The position numbers and the translations under genes are program-made. This document shows, one piece after another, positions 9,067 through 18,520 of a stretch of 64,000 nucleotides of DNA (position 1 is its first letter; every line of letters starts with the position of its first letter). The stretch is from Gordonia neofelifaecis NRRL B-59395 (lineage in GTDB: Bacteria; Actinomycetota; Actinomycetes; Mycobacteriales; Mycobacteriaceae). The stretch covers positions 186,001 through 250,000 of the forward strand of contig NZ_AEUD01000005.1 in assembly GCF_000192435.1 (NCBI RefSeq), given 5' to 3'. The notes below the pieces were generated by a model. It did no database searches. It was not told where the DNA came from and saw nothing but the letters and a program-made list of their open reading frames with translations.

Positions 9067-10461
9067 CTAGACGACCGGCTCGTCGACGAGCGTGCTGCGG
9101 GGGACCGAGAAGGCGGCGACCGCGGCGAGCAGGCAGACGACCAGCGAGATCGTTGCGGCGATGATGTAGGCACCGGTGGTCGGAACGGGAACAGGTCCGT
9201 GCGGAGTGTCCGCCAGTGCGATCGACGACGCGAGGATCATTCCGACGACAGCGGTGGCCAGGGAGGTGCCGATCGAGCGCATGGTGGAGTTGACGCCGTT
9301 CGCCTCACCGGTCTGCGTCACGGGCACCCATTCCATGATCAGTGCGGGCATCGCGGAGTACGCGACGCCCAGACCAGCGCCGACGATGCAGTTCACGATG
9401 ATCAGCCAGACCCACCCGGCGTGGCCCTCGGTGAGCATCACCAGGAACGTCGAGTAGCCGGCTCCGATCACCAGGCTGCCGATGCCCAGCGCGATTCGTG
9501 GGCCGAAACTGCGCGACATCCACGCGCTGACGTAGGAGAACCCGAACATCACCAGTCCGCCGGGCATCAGGACGAGGCTCGCTTCGACCATCGGGAGACC
9601 GACGCCGCTCGGTGCCGACTCCGGGGCCATCAGAATTTGGATCGGCATCATCTGCATGGCGTAGAAGACGAAGCCCGCGGCGATCGACGCGATGTTGGTG
9701 AGCAGGATCGGGCGGGAGACGTTGATCGTCAGGTCGATGAGCGCATTCGGCCGTCCGCGTTCGTACCGCCACCAGAGCAACGACGACGCGACGAATCCGG
9801 CGAACAAGCCGAGGACGGCCGGGCTGGTCCAGCCCCACTCATGGCCCTTCGACAGGGCCAGCAGGATGCAGACCATGAAGACGCTCAAGCCGAGCGCTCC
9901 GATCAGGTCGAACCGGCCGCCGGTCGCGATGGAACTGGCGGGAACGGTCGCCGCGACGATCAGTGCGACGCACACCGCGACCGCGCCACTGACCCAGAAC
10001 AGGGCGTGCCAGCTGACGTGCTGCGCGATGACGGCGGCGAACGGCAGTCCGAGTGAGCCGCCGACGCCGAGCGACGCGCTCATCGCGCCGATCGACGAAC
10101 CGAGACGCTGCGGCGGGACGATGTCGCGGATCAGGCTGATGCCCAGTGCGACCGTTCCGATGCCCATACCCTGCAGTCCGCGTCCGATGAGGAACGGGAT
10201 CAAACTCGACGACAGCGCGCACACCACGGAACCGGCGGCCACCGCGCCCAGGCAGGCCAGCAGCATTCGGCGCTTGCCGATCATGTCGCCGAGCCGGCCC
10301 GAGATCGGCGTGACCACGGCGCCCATCAGCAGAGTGATGGTCAGGGCCCACGAGGCGTTCGTCGTCGAGGTGTGCAGAAGCGTCGGCAGTTCGGGGATCA
10401 GCGGGACGATGATCGTCTGCATCAGCGAGACGACGATGCCTGCCGCGCACAGCACTGCCAC
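9067..10461 (-). CDS. MFS transporter, DHA2-like
   Basis: At least 464 residues of a polytopic exporter with about 12-14 membrane segments. MFS signatures are GRLGDMIGKRRMLL near residues 55-68 and the drug-exporter motif around GGSLGLPFAAVIA. The coordinates start at GTG 10461, but no ribosome site precedes it. The frame stays open upstream, reading TDNESREPAAAAPAG, and a CTG at 10551 preceded by GAAAGA could be the true start, adding 30 hydrophilic residues. Substrate unknown. It sits between the iron-box-controlled SIP gene and xerC; a role in siderophore or drug export is possible but unproven. Confidence 0.84.
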   Translation of the reverse strand: MAVLCAAGIVVSLMQTIIVPLIPELPTLLHTSTTNASWALTITLLMGAVVTPISGRLGDMIGKRRMLLACLGAVAAGSVVCALSSSLIPFLIGRGLQGMGIGTVALGISLIRDIVPPQRLGSSIGAMSASLGVGGSLGLPFAAVIAQHVSWHALFWVSGAVAVCVALIVAATVPASSIATGGRFDLIGALGLSVFMVCILLALSKGHEWGWTSPAVLGLFAGFVASSLLWWRYERGRPNALIDLTINVSRPILLTNIASIAAGFVFYAMQMMPIQILMAPESAPSGVGLPMVEASLVLMPGGLVMFGFSYVSAWMSRSFGPRIALGIGSLVIGAGYSTFLVMLTEGHAGWVWLIIVNCIVGAGLGVAYSAMPALIMEWVPVTQTGEANGVNSTMRSIGTSLATAVVGMILASSIALADTPHGPVPVPTTGAYIIAATISLVVCLLAAVAAFSVPRSTLVDEPVV

Positions 10462-10654
10462 CGCCAGCTGCGAGCCGCCCTGGGCTTCGTCCGGCGTGGC
10501 GACTCCTGCGGGGGCGGCGGCCGCAGGCTCTCGGGACTCGTTATCGGTCAGTGGAGTTCTTTCAATCAGGAAAACGCCGGTGATCGGCTTCGGCCCTGAT
10601 TATTCCGCGCGGCGGTCGTACTAGCGAGTCAGCTATGACGGGTACCGTTCGAGC

Positions 10655-11548
10655 ATGACCGATGTGCTGGTGGCGTTCGCCGATCACCTGAGCTTCGAGA
10701 AGGGGCACAGCAAGCACACCGTGCGCGCGTACACCGGTGACATCCGCGGACTCGTCGCGTTCGCCGGCGCCCGTGGTGTCGAGGTCGGCGATCTGGACCT
10801 GCCGCTCCTGCGAGCCTGGCTCGCCGAACACGCCCGTCGCGGCGCCGCGCGCACGACCATCGCCCGGCAGGTCTCGTCTGCCAAGACCTTCTGCGCGTGG
10901 GCCGTGCGCGAAGGCGTCTTGCAGACCGACCCGGCGCAGCGGCTGCAGGCGCCGAAGTCGCACCGGGTGCTGCCGGCCGTCCTGGCGCCGGAGCAGGCGG
11001 CCGCCGCGGTCGACGGTGCAGCAGGGGACAGTGCGGGCGACGGAGATCCGGTGGCGTTCCGCGATCGGGTGATTCTGGAACTGCTGTACTCGTGCGGAAT
11101 CCGGGTCGGCGAACTGTGTGGGCTCGACCTCGGCGACGTCGACGCGGACCGACGCGTGATCCGGGTGATCGGCAAGGGCGACAAGCAGCGGTCGGTGCCG
11201 TACGGCGGCCCGGCGGCCGCCGCGCTCGACGACTGGCTGCGACGCGGCCGGTCCGCGCTGGCGACGGCTGCGTCCGGGGACGCGCTGCTCCTCGGTGTGA
11301 AAGGCGGTCGACTCGACCAGCGGATGGCGCGAACCGTGGTGCATCGGGCGACCGAGACGGCGGGGCAGTCGGTGGGACCGCACGCACTGCGCCACAGCGC
11401 GGCGACGCATCTGTTGGAGGGTGGCGCAGACCTCCGCGTGGTGCAGGAACTCCTCGGTCATTCCTCATTGGCCACCACACAGCTGTACACCCACGTGAGC
11501 GTGGAACGACTCCGCGCCGTCCACCGTCAGGCGCATCCGCGGGCCTGA
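10655..11548 (+). CDS. xerC: Tyrosine recombinase XerC
   Basis: A 297-residue site-specific tyrosine recombinase, the family that resolves chromosome dimers at dif with XerD. The N-terminal SAM-like DNA-binding domain covers about residues 3-90. The catalytic domain shows the complete set: Arg150 (GIRVGE), Lys174 (GKGDK), His243-x-x-Arg246 (HALRH), His269 (LGHSS) and the nucleophile Tyr278 (QLYTH). Length and position beside the rpsB region and dprA block fit housekeeping XerC and not a phage integrase. It is divergent from the preceding MFS gene. Confidence 0.94.
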   Translation: MTDVLVAFADHLSFEKGHSKHTVRAYTGDIRGLVAFAGARGVEVGDLDLPLLRAWLAEHARRGAARTTIARQVSSAKTFCAWAVREGVLQTDPAQRLQAPKSHRVLPAVLAPEQAAAAVDGAAGDSAGDGDPVAFRDRVILELLYSCGIRVGELCGLDLGDVDADRRVIRVIGKGDKQRSVPYGGPAAAALDDWLRRGRSALATAASGDALLLGVKGGRLDQRMARTVVHRATETAGQSVGPHALRHSAATHLLEGGADLRVVQELLGHSSLATTQLYTHVSVERLRAVHRQAHPRA

Positions 11549-11586
11549 GGGTTCGCCTCGTCAGTCGGCGCGTTCGGTGGGCGCGT

Positions 11587-12147
11587 TCAGTCGGTGCGTT
11601 CGTCGTCGACGACCGGTTTGAGACGGATCCGCAGCAGACCGAGAAGCGCCAACGGGTTGAGGTACTCGGCCGCCCTGCCGTCGCCACGTCGCGCGCCCCA
11701 ATGCAGACAGGCGGCCGATCGGCAGTTCGCGTGGCCTGCCCGCAGATAGCCGAGCACCTGGCCGGCGCGGACGTGCTCGCCGCGTCGCACCTGCGGCGTG
11801 AGCGGCTCGTAGGTGGTCGTCACGCCGTCCGGGTGCAGGACGGCGACGACGTCGCGGTCGACCACCGGCCCGGCGAAGGTCACCGTTCCGGCCCGGGCCG
11901 CGAGCACGGCGCTGCCGGGGACTGCGGCGAGGTCGACTCCTCGATGGCCGGACAGCCAGCGGCGGGCCGGCGGGTCGAACCTGCGCGACACCGAAGGCCG
12001 CGGCTGCAGCGGCCAGTCGTATCGGGTCCGCCCGGAGGTCGCCGCCGGCGGCGCCGAGCACACCGACACCACCAGCACGACCACCGACCACCAGACGACC
12101 GTCCGTCTCCGAACCCGCATCCTCGTCCGCATACCTTTTGGACGCAT
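11587..12147 (-). CDS. M23-family (LytM-like) peptidase-fold protein, exported, active site altered
   Basis: A 186-residue protein with a basic N-terminus and one hydrophobic export segment (about residues 16-30), then an M23/LytM domain: HRGVDLAA supplies His68 and Asp72, and ACLHWG supplies His149. In active M23 enzymes the last motif is H-x-H; here the first His is replaced by Cys147, so the domain may be a regulator or binder and not an active cell-wall endopeptidase. The start was chosen at ATG 12147 with GGAG upstream; a second ATG at 12132 is possible. A homologue occupies the same place before rpsB in mycobacteria. Confidence 0.85.
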   Translation of the reverse strand: MRPKGMRTRMRVRRRTVVWWSVVVLVVSVCSAPPAATSGRTRYDWPLQPRPSVSRRFDPPARRWLSGHRGVDLAAVPGSAVLAARAGTVTFAGPVVDRDVVAVLHPDGVTTTYEPLTPQVRRGEHVRAGQVLGYLRAGHANCRSAACLHWGARRGDGRAAEYLNPLALLGLLRIRLKPVVDDERTD

Positions 12148-12202
12148 GGCGGCTCCGGTCGGCTCCCGAGGCGTGTCGCGGGCGCCGGACACCTTCGACG
12201 AT

Positions 12203-12232
12203 TTGGCTGGTCGGAGCGGATCGGAGTAGTCT
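12203..12232 (+). promoter_or_regulatory. Possible sigma-70-type promoter for rpsB
   Basis: TTGGCT (12203-12208) and TAGTCT (12227-12232) are separated by 18 bases in the divergent gap before rpsB. Initiation here would give a leader of about 150 bases, long enough for control by S2. This is pattern matching only. Confidence 0.3.
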
Positions 12233-12390
12233 GGCGACGCACCCAGGCATGTCTTGGGTGACTTCGCGCGCCCGCGAGAAGGCATCAGAACACGCAGTCC
12301 CGGACTCCTCCGGGTGTGTTCCGAGGTGGCGGGTGCCAGGACTGGAGCTCGACCCGAGCGCCGGTGACAACTGCGAGAGAGGACATATTC

Positions 12391-13209
12391 ATGGCTGTCG
12401 TGACCATGAAGCAGCTGCTTGACAGCGGCGCACACTTCGGGCATCAGACCCGCCGTTGGAACCCGAAGATGAAGCGTTTCATCTTCACCGACCGCAACGG
12501 CATCTACATCATCGACCTGCAGCAGACGCTGTCGTACATCGACCGCGCCTACGAGTTCGTCAAGGAGACCGTCGCCCACGGCGGCACCATCCTGTTCGTC
12601 GGCACGAAGAAGCAGGCTCAGGAGTCGATCGCCGCTGAGGCCACCCGCGTCGGCATGCCGTACGTGAACCAGCGTTGGCTCGGTGGCATGCTCACCAACT
12701 TCAACACCGTGCACAAGCGTCTCCAGCGTATGAAGGAGCTGGAGACCATGGAGCAGACCGGTGGCTTCGAGGGTCGCACCAAGAAGGAAATCCTCATGCT
12801 CACGCGTGAGAAGAACAAGCTGGAGCGCACCCTGGGCGGCATCCGCGACATGGCCAAGGTTCCCTCGGCCGTGTGGATCGTCGACACCAACAAGGAGCAC
12901 ATCGCGGTCGGCGAGGCCCGCAAGCTGAACATCCCGGTCATCGCGATCCTGGACACCAACTGCGACCCCGACGTCGTCGACTACCCGATCCCGGCGAACG
13001 ACGACGCCATCCGCAGCGCCGCGCTGCTGACTCGCGTGATCGCTTCGGCCGTCGCCGAGGGCGTCCAGGCGCGTGCCGGCCAGACCGCGGGCGACGCCAA
13101 GCCGGAAGCCGGCGAGGGCGAGCCGCTCGCCGAGTGGGAGCAGGAGCTGCTGGCTGAGGCCACCGCGCCCGCCACCGATGGCGCGACCGAGGCTCCGGCC
13201 GCAGAATAA
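12391..13209 (+). CDS. rpsB: 30S ribosomal protein S2
   Basis: A 272-residue S2 protein of the small ribosomal subunit. The start ATG 12391 follows GAGAGAGGA; the protein begins [19 protein letters not shown], the conserved S2 opening, and contains NPKMKRFIF and the WLGGMLTNF segment. The C-terminal 40 residues are Ala/Glu-rich, as in other actinobacterial S2 proteins. It is followed by tsf, the usual pairing, with a perfect palindrome between them. Confidence 0.98.
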   Translation: MAVVTMKQLLDSGAHFGHQTRRWNPKMKRFIFTDRNGIYIIDLQQTLSYIDRAYEFVKETVAHGGTILFVGTKKQAQESIAAEATRVGMPYVNQRWLGGMLTNFNTVHKRLQRMKELETMEQTGGFEGRTKKEILMLTREKNKLERTLGGIRDMAKVPSAVWIVDTNKEHIAVGEARKLNIPVIAILDTNCDPDVVDYPIPANDDAIRSAALLTRVIASAVAEGVQARAGQTAGDAKPEAGEGEPLAEWEQELLAEATAPATDGATEAPAAE

Positions 13210-13259
13210 GAACTGCAAGAAGCAAGAATCGGGCTCCGAGGCACTGTGAACCGGGCCCC

Positions 13260-13291
13260 TTCTCCGGCGGGGTGATCACCCCGCCGGAGAA
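13260..13291 (+). terminator. Perfect 32-bp palindrome between rpsB and tsf
   Basis: The left arm TTCTCCGGCGGGGTGA is followed directly by its exact reverse complement, ending at 13291. Folded as RNA it would form a very stable GC-rich stem with a tiny loop 43 bases before tsf. There is no downstream U-run, so it is either an attenuator or an RNA-stability element that sets the S2 to EF-Ts ratio. Confidence 0.7.
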
Positions 13292-13334
13292 TCTTGTCTC
13301 TCGATCACAAATCGACAAAGGAGGGTCGCCACCT

Positions 13335-14159
13335 ATGGCGAACTACACCGCTGCGGACGTCAAGCGTCTGCGCGAAATGACCGGTTCGGGCATGCTCGAC
13401 TGCAAGAACGCCCTCGCGAACAACGACGGCGACTTCGACAAGGCCGTCGAAGAGCTGCGCATCAAGGGCGCCAAGGACGTCGGCAAGCGCGCTGAGCGCT
13501 CCACCGCCGAGGGTCTGGTCGCCGCTCGTGACGGCGTCATGGTCGAGCTGAACAGCGAGACCGACTTCGTCGCCAAGAACGACGAGTTCCAGAAGCTCGC
13601 CGACGACATCCTGGGTGCGGCCATCGAGCTGCGCACCAACGACGTCGACGCGCTGCTGGCCGCCAAGCTGGGCGACGGCACCGTCGCCGACGCCGTCGAG
13701 GCGCTGTCGGCCAAGATCGGCGAGAAGCTGGTCCTGCGCCGTGTCGCGTCGTACGACGGCCCGGTCGCCGTGTACCTGCACAAGCGTGCGTCGGACCTCC
13801 CGCCGGCCGTCGGCGTCGTGGTCTCGTACACCGGTGAGGGCGACGCCGCCGCGGAGGCCGCTCGCGGCGCCGCCATGCAGGTCGCCGCGCTGAAGGCCAA
13901 GTACGCCAGCCGCGACGAGGTCCCCGCCGAGATCGTGGAGCAGGAGCGCCACGTCGCCGAGGAGACCGCCAAGGCGGAGGGCAAGCCCGAGCAGGCGCTG
14001 CCGAAGATCGTCGAGGGTCGCGTCAACGGTTTCTACAAGGACGTCGTCCTGGTGGACCAGCCGTCGGTCACCGACTCGAAGAAGACCGTGAAGGCGATCC
14101 TGGACGAGGCCGGCGCCACCGTCGTCGCGTTCAGCCGCTTCGAGGTCGGCCAGTCCTAG
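13335..14159 (+). CDS. tsf: Translation elongation factor Ts
   Basis: A 274-residue EF-Ts, the guanine nucleotide exchange factor for EF-Tu. The N-terminal UBA-like domain is clear ([19 protein letters not shown]), followed by the TDFVAKN signature near residue 78 and the core subdomains. The start ATG 13335 is preceded by AAAGGAGG at 13318-13325. Length matches the actinobacterial family of about 270. It is cotranscribed with rpsB unless the intervening palindrome terminates. Confidence 0.98.
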   Translation: MANYTAADVKRLREMTGSGMLDCKNALANNDGDFDKAVEELRIKGAKDVGKRAERSTAEGLVAARDGVMVELNSETDFVAKNDEFQKLADDILGAAIELRTNDVDALLAAKLGDGTVADAVEALSAKIGEKLVLRRVASYDGPVAVYLHKRASDLPPAVGVVVSYTGEGDAAAEAARGAAMQVAALKAKYASRDEVPAEIVEQERHVAEETAKAEGKPEQALPKIVEGRVNGFYKDVVLVDQPSVTDSKKTVKAILDEAGATVVAFSRFEVGQS

Positions 14160-14196
14160 TCCGCTAGGCCGCCGACTACCGCGGCGAGACAACCTC

Positions 14197-14245
14197 ACTT
14201 CCGGCCCCGGAATCAGCCCGTCAGGGACGACTCCGGGGCCGGAGT
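14197..14245 (+). terminator. GC-rich hairpin after tsf
   Basis: CTTCCGGCCCCGGAA pairs with the downstream CTCCGGGGCCGGAG region (about 16 of 18 positions) across a 14-base loop. It follows the tsf stop by about 40 bases and has no U-run, typical of actinobacterial terminator-like stems. A separate promoter for pyrH would then lie in 14246-14312. Confidence 0.6.
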
Positions 14246-14312
14246 GCGTCGATCGGGTACTCCGCACCCTAAGATGGAGAGAGTTTGTGCCGACATTCGA
14301 GCGAAGGAAGAG

Positions 14313-15065
14313 ATGAGCGAATCGCAGTCGACCGCAGATGAGGGCAGAGCAGGTTTCTCGCGCGTGCTTCTGAAGCTCGGTGGCGAGATGTTCGGCGGCG
14401 GGTCCGTCGGCCTCGACCCCGACGTCGTGGGCACGGTGGCCGATCAGATCGCCGAGGTCGTCTCCTCGGGTGTCCAGGTGGGCATCGTGATCGGCGGCGG
14501 CAACTTCTTCCGCGGCGCGGAACTGCAGCAGCGCGGTCTGGACCGGTCGCGGTCCGACTACATGGGCATGCTCGGTACCGTCATGAATTGCCTTGCGCTG
14601 CAGGACTTCCTGGAGAAGCGGGGAATCACCACCCGCGTGCAGACCGCCATCACCATGGGGCAGGTCGCCGAGCCGTACCTGCCGCTGCGCGCGGTTCGGC
14701 ATCTGGAGAAGGGGCGCGTGGTCATCTTCGGCGCGGGCATGGGCATGCCGTACTTCTCGACCGACACCACCGCCGCTCAACGGGCGCTCGAGATCAAGGC
14801 GGAGGCGGTGCTGATGGCGAAGGCCGTCGACGGCGTCTACTCCGACGATCCGCGTACCAATCCGGAGGCGCGGCTGTACCGCGAGATCACCCACCGCGAG
14901 GTGATCGAGCAGGAGCTGAAGGTGGCCGACGCGACCGCGTTCAGCCTGTGCATGGACAACAACATGCCGATCCTCGTCTTCAACCTGCTCGAGCGAGGGA
15001 ACATCGCGCGCGCCGTCGCGGGGGAGCCGATCGGGACCCTCGTCCGCACCGAGCGGGCCGACTGA
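14313..15065 (+). CDS. pyrH: Uridylate kinase
   Basis: A 250-residue UMP kinase of the amino acid kinase fold, converting UMP to UDP. The motifs [27 protein letters not shown], and [16 protein letters not shown] are those of bacterial PyrH. The start ATG 14313 follows GAAGGAAG; an upstream in-frame ATG at 14244 lies in the hairpin region and is unlikely. It precedes frr, the standard order. Confidence 0.97.
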   Translation: MSESQSTADEGRAGFSRVLLKLGGEMFGGGSVGLDPDVVGTVADQIAEVVSSGVQVGIVIGGGNFFRGAELQQRGLDRSRSDYMGMLGTVMNCLALQDFLEKRGITTRVQTAITMGQVAEPYLPLRAVRHLEKGRVVIFGAGMGMPYFSTDTTAAQRALEIKAEAVLMAKAVDGVYSDDPRTNPEARLYREITHREVIEQELKVADATAFSLCMDNNMPILVFNLLERGNIARAVAGEPIGTLVRTERAD

Positions 15066-15119
15066 CCCACCGGCCACCCACTCACTTTCACCGCCACAAG
15101 CAAAGGAACGAGACGCACC

Positions 15120-15677
15120 ATGATCGACGAAGCTCTGCTCGACGCCGAGGAGAAGATGGAGAAGGCCGTCGCCCACCTGCGCGACGACATGGCCTCCATC
15201 CGCACCGGCCGCGCCAATCCGGCGATGTTCAACAAGGTCGTCATCGAGTACTACGGTGCGATGACTCCGATCACGCAGGTGGCGGGCATCAACACGCCCG
15301 AGCCGCGGCTGGTCGTCATCAAGCCGTACGAGCAGTCGACGATGAACGACATCGAGACCGCGATCCGCAACTCCGACCTCGGCGTCAACCCGACGAACGA
15401 CGGCACCGTCATCCGCGTCGCGGTCCCGCAGCTGACCGAGGAGCGGCGCAAGCAGCTCGGCAAGCAGGCTCGCGGCAAAGGCGAGGACGCGAAGGTCGCG
15501 ATCCGCAACGTCCGCCGTAAGGCCGTCGACGAGCTCAAGCGCATCCAGAAGGACGGCGACGCAGGCGAGGACGAGGTGACTCGCGCCGAGAAGGAGCTCG
15601 ACACCACGACGCGCACGTACACCGACGCCGTCGACGAACTCGTCAAGAACAAAGAAGCCGAGCTGCTCGAGGTATGA
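15120..15677 (+). CDS. frr: Ribosome recycling factor
   Basis: A 185-residue RRF, which with EF-G splits post-termination ribosomes. The family opening [34 protein letters not shown] is followed by the [14 protein letters not shown] segment and the long helical bundle [40 protein letters not shown] precedes the ATG. The stop overlaps the cdsA ATG (ATGA). Confidence 0.98.
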   Translation: MIDEALLDAEEKMEKAVAHLRDDMASIRTGRANPAMFNKVVIEYYGAMTPITQVAGINTPEPRLVVIKPYEQSTMNDIETAIRNSDLGVNPTNDGTVIRVAVPQLTEERRKQLGKQARGKGEDAKVAIRNVRRKAVDELKRIQKDGDAGEDEVTRAEKELDTTTRTYTDAVDELVKNKEAELLEV

Positions 15678-16537
15678 CGAGCACACCGGAGCAGGCTGAG
15701 AAACCTTCCGGGGGGAGCTCCCGGGCCGGGCGGAACCTCCCGGCGGCCATCGGCGTCGGCTGCAGTCTGGGGGGACTGCTCATCGCCGTCCTACTGCTGA
15801 TCCCGGACGGCTGGTACGCGGTCGTCTCGGTGGCGCTGGCGATCGCGACCTGGGAGGTCGCAAAGCGACTCCGGGACGGCGGCTTCGCCGTCCCGGTCAT
15901 TCCGCTGCTGGTCGGCGGTCAGGCGATGATCTGGCTGTCGTGGCCGTACGGGCTGACCGGCACCTACGTCGCGATGGCGGCGACCGTGCTGGTCATGATG
16001 GTGTGGAAGCTGTTCGCGCAAGGGCTGTCGAACGCGCCGGAGAACTACATGCGCGACCTGTCGGTCGCGATCCTGGTGACCGCGTGGCTGCCGATGCTCG
16101 CGACGTTCGGCGCGTTCATGGTCCGGGAGGACGAGGGCGCGTTCCGGGTCTTCACCCTGGTGATCGTGGTGGTCTGCTCGGATGTCGGCGGCTACGCCGC
16201 CGGCGTGCTGTTCGGCAAGCATCCGATGGCGCCCGCGATCAGCCCGAAGAAGTCGTGGGAGGGCCTCGGAGGCTCTCTCGTCGTCGGCACCGTCGGCGCT
16301 CTCGCGTGCGCCATCTGGCTGCTCGACACCCCGCACTGGTGGATCGGCTTCGTCCTCGGACCACTCCTGGTGGTCGTGGCGACGACGGGCGACCTCGTCG
16401 AGTCTCAGATCAAGCGCGACCTCGGCATCAAGGACATGGGCACGCTGCTGCCCGGGCACGGCGGCATCATGGACCGTCTCGACTCGCTGCTGCCGTCGGC
16501 GTTCATCACCTGGGCCGTCCTGGCCTGGCTGCTCTGA
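15674..16537 (+). CDS. cdsA: Phosphatidate cytidylyltransferase (CDP-diglyceride synthase)
   Basis: A 287-residue integral membrane enzyme with about eight hydrophobic segments that makes CDP-diacylglycerol from phosphatidate and CTP, the branch point of phospholipid synthesis. The C-terminal CDS signature is clear: [28 protein letters not shown] (about residues 238-265), carrying the catalytic Asp residues. The first 25 residues are hydrophilic. It is translationally coupled to frr by a four-base overlap. Confidence 0.96.
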   Translation: MTSTPEQAEKPSGGSSRAGRNLPAAIGVGCSLGGLLIAVLLLIPDGWYAVVSVALAIATWEVAKRLRDGGFAVPVIPLLVGGQAMIWLSWPYGLTGTYVAMAATVLVMMVWKLFAQGLSNAPENYMRDLSVAILVTAWLPMLATFGAFMVREDEGAFRVFTLVIVVVCSDVGGYAAGVLFGKHPMAPAISPKKSWEGLGGSLVVGTVGALACAIWLLDTPHWWIGFVLGPLLVVVATTGDLVESQIKRDLGIKDMGTLLPGHGGIMDRLDSLLPSAFITWAVLAWLL

Positions 16538-16539
16538 GT

Positions 16540-16557
16540 CGGGGCTGATCGGCCCCG
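16540..16557 (+). terminator. Short hairpin between convergent cdsA and LapA-like gene
   Basis: CGGGGC and GCCCCG pair across a six-base loop within the 23 bases between the convergent stop codons. It could end transcription from both sides, though the stem is short. Confidence 0.5.
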
Positions 16558-16560
16558 CCG

Positions 16561-16971
16561 CTACTTGCGCTTTCCCGCCTTCTTGAGGGCGCGGTTGAGC
16601 TGGAAGATCCGCGCGCCGCCCAGCAGCGCGGTGATCAGCGCGCCCGCGATCGCGGCGATCAGCAGGCTGACGCCGATCGGGAGATCAGCCTTGAAGAAGA
16701 TGAAGTTGATCTGCACCGTGGCGAGATTGACGAGGATGAACACGATCAACAGGATGGTGATGATGACTCCGACCACCCAGCCGACATACGTCGCCTGGGT
16801 GCGAGTGCCGGATGCGGCCGAGGCGGCGGCCGCGACTCGGCGCCGCTCCGCCTCGACCGGATCGTCGACCCGATGGTCCTGCGGAACGTCCATCGGTGCG
16901 GTGTCATTTCGCTGGGGATCGGCCGCCGATTCGTCGAACTCGTCGCCTGGCCTGCGATCGGGAGTCGTCAT
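16561..16971 (-). CDS. LapA-domain (DUF1049) membrane protein
   Basis: A 136-residue membrane protein. The first 55 residues are hydrophilic and acidic, rich in Asp, Arg and Ala; two transmembrane segments follow (about 64-85 and 97-118). They enclose the ATVQINFIFFKADLPIGVSLLIA signature of the lipopolysaccharide-assembly-protein-A-like domain, and the tail is basic (ALKKAGKRK). In actinobacteria the function is unknown. It is convergent with cdsA and divergent from rlmN, whose start is only 22 bases from its own. Confidence 0.82.
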   Translation of the reverse strand: MTTPDRRPGDEFDESAADPQRNDTAPMDVPQDHRVDDPVEAERRRVAAAASAASGTRTQATYVGWVVGVIITILLIVFILVNLATVQINFIFFKADLPIGVSLLIAAIAGALITALLGGARIFQLNRALKKAGKRK

Positions 16972-16993
16972 AGCTCCATCGTGACATGAGAGA

Positions 16994-18109
16994 ATGGATC
17001 GCGTGAGTTCTCTGCCCCTGGTTTTCGACGCCCCCAAGCGCGGTCTGCCGCCGAAGCACTTCGCCGACCTCGATGAACAGGGGCGGATCGACGCCGTCGC
17101 CGACCTCGGACTGCCGAAGTTCCGGGCGAACCAGCTGGCCAAGCAGTATTACGGCCGGCTCAACGCGGACGTGGACGAGATGACCGACCTGCCCGCGGGC
17201 AAGCGTGACGCGGTCGGCGAGAAGCTCTTCCCGACGCTGATGACCCCGGTCCGGCACATCTCGTGCGACGACGACAGCACCCGGAAGACCCTCTGGCGAC
17301 TGCATGACGGAACCCTCCTGGAATCGGTGCTGATGCGCTATCCGGAGCGGAACACACTGTGCATCTCCTCACAGGCGGGATGCGGGATGGCCTGCCCGTT
17401 CTGCGCGACGGGGCAGGGTGGCCTGGACCGGAACCTGTCGACCGCCGAGATCGTCGACCAGGTGCGGGCGGCGGCGCGTGCGCTGCGCGACGGCGAGGTC
17501 GGGGAGCCCGGACGCCTGTCGAACATCGTCTTCATGGGCATGGGTGAGCCGCTCGCCAACTACAAGCGCGTGGTGGACGCGGTGCGGAAGATCACCTCAC
17601 CGTCGCCGGACGGATTCGGCATCTCGGCCCGATCGGTCACGGTGTCGACCGTGGGGCTGGCACCGGCGATCCGCAGGCTCGCGGACGAGGGTCTGTCGGT
17701 GACGCTCGCCGTCTCACTCCACACGCCGGACGACGAGCTGCGCGACACGCTGGTGCCCGTCAACAACCGCTGGTCGGTGGCCGAGGTGCTCGAGGCCGCG
17801 CGCTACTACGCGGACTCCACGGGGCGGCGCGTGTCGATCGAGTACGCGCTGATCCGCGATGTGAACGACCAGCCGTGGCGCGCCGATCTGCTCGGCAAGA
17901 AGCTCCGTCAGGCGCTCGGCTCGCTGGTGCACGTCAACCTGATCCCGCTGAACCCGACGCCCGGCTCGGAATGGGATGCGAGCCCCAAGCCGGTGGAGGC
18001 GGAGTTCGTTCGTCGCGTCCGCGAGCACGGCGTGTCGTGCACCGTGCGCGACACCCGCGGGCAGGAGATCGCCGCGGCGTGCGGACAGCTCGCCGCCGAA
18101 GAGAAGTAG
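16994..18109 (+). CDS. rlmN: 23S rRNA (adenine2503-C2) / tRNA (A37) methyltransferase RlmN
   Basis: A 371-residue radical-SAM methyltransferase modifying A2503 of 23S rRNA and A37 of some tRNAs. The 4Fe-4S motif CGMACPFC gives Cys130, Cys134 and Cys137, and the methyl-carrying mechanism Cys363 lies in the C-terminal [18 protein letters not shown] is the SAM-binding GEP motif. The start is ATG 16994 or the GTG three codons later; no ribosome site distinguishes them. An 18-bp perfect terminator stem follows. Confidence 0.96.
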   Translation: MDRVSSLPLVFDAPKRGLPPKHFADLDEQGRIDAVADLGLPKFRANQLAKQYYGRLNADVDEMTDLPAGKRDAVGEKLFPTLMTPVRHISCDDDSTRKTLWRLHDGTLLESVLMRYPERNTLCISSQAGCGMACPFCATGQGGLDRNLSTAEIVDQVRAAARALRDGEVGEPGRLSNIVFMGMGEPLANYKRVVDAVRKITSPSPDGFGISARSVTVSTVGLAPAIRRLADEGLSVTLAVSLHTPDDELRDTLVPVNNRWSVAEVLEAARYYADSTGRRVSIEYALIRDVNDQPWRADLLGKKLRQALGSLVHVNLIPLNPTPGSEWDASPKPVEAEFVRRVREHGVSCTVRDTRGQEIAAACGQLAAEEK

Positions 18110-18134
18110 GCCACCGGCGGGTACCCGACCGATA

Positions 18135-18176
18135 TACGAGAAGACCCGGACGACGTGGCGTCCGGGTCTTCTCGTA
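18135..18176. terminator. Bidirectional terminator hairpin after rlmN
   Basis: TACGAGAAGACCCGGACG (18135-18152) pairs perfectly with 18159-18176 across the loop ACGTGG. It lies between the convergent rlmN and DUF2631 genes and would serve both strands. Confidence 0.85.
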
Positions 18177-18191
18177 GCTGTCTGGCGAGCG

Positions 18192-18455
18192 TCAGCGCTT
18201 CCAGGTGCCCTTGCGGGGGATCATCTCGTACACCGTGTAGCCGATCAGGGCGACGGCGATGATGATCAGGAAGACGTCCTCGATGTGCCCGACGTGGTTG
18301 CCCTTGAGCATGCCGAGCATGATGATCGCGGTGACGAACGCGGCGGCCGCGATCGACTTGCGCGCGACGCCGTGCCAGCCGAAGCGTGCCGACGGGGCGT
18401 CGGCGGGCTCGCGAACCCATCCCGTATCGATGGTCTCGACCTCAGTGCTTGCCAC
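18192..18455 (-). CDS. DUF2631 small membrane protein
   Basis: An 87-residue protein with two transmembrane segments (about residues 33-50 and 58-76) joined by the loop [11 protein letters not shown], ending in a basic tail ([10 protein letters not shown]). It matches the DUF2631 family, which is confined to actinobacteria and has no known function. The start is placed at GTG 18455 because AAGGAG lies five bases before it; the GTG two codons upstream overlaps that ribosome site and is unlikely. Homologues sit between rlmN and dxr in related genomes. Confidence 0.82.
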   Translation of the reverse strand: MASTEVETIDTGWVREPADAPSARFGWHGVARKSIAAAAFVTAIIMLGMLKGNHVGHIEDVFLIIIAVALIGYTVYEMIPRKGTWKR

Positions 18456-18520
18456 GTTCACTCCTTATGACGGCCGGTAGTAGTCCGGGCTACAGCATAA
18501 CCCGCCCGGTGTGCGCGACA

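Noticed and set aside
10655-11548. XerC read as a phage integrase or element boundary
   Set aside because: Length, full catalytic set and housekeeping context show chromosomal XerC; no attachment-site repeats or phage genes are near.
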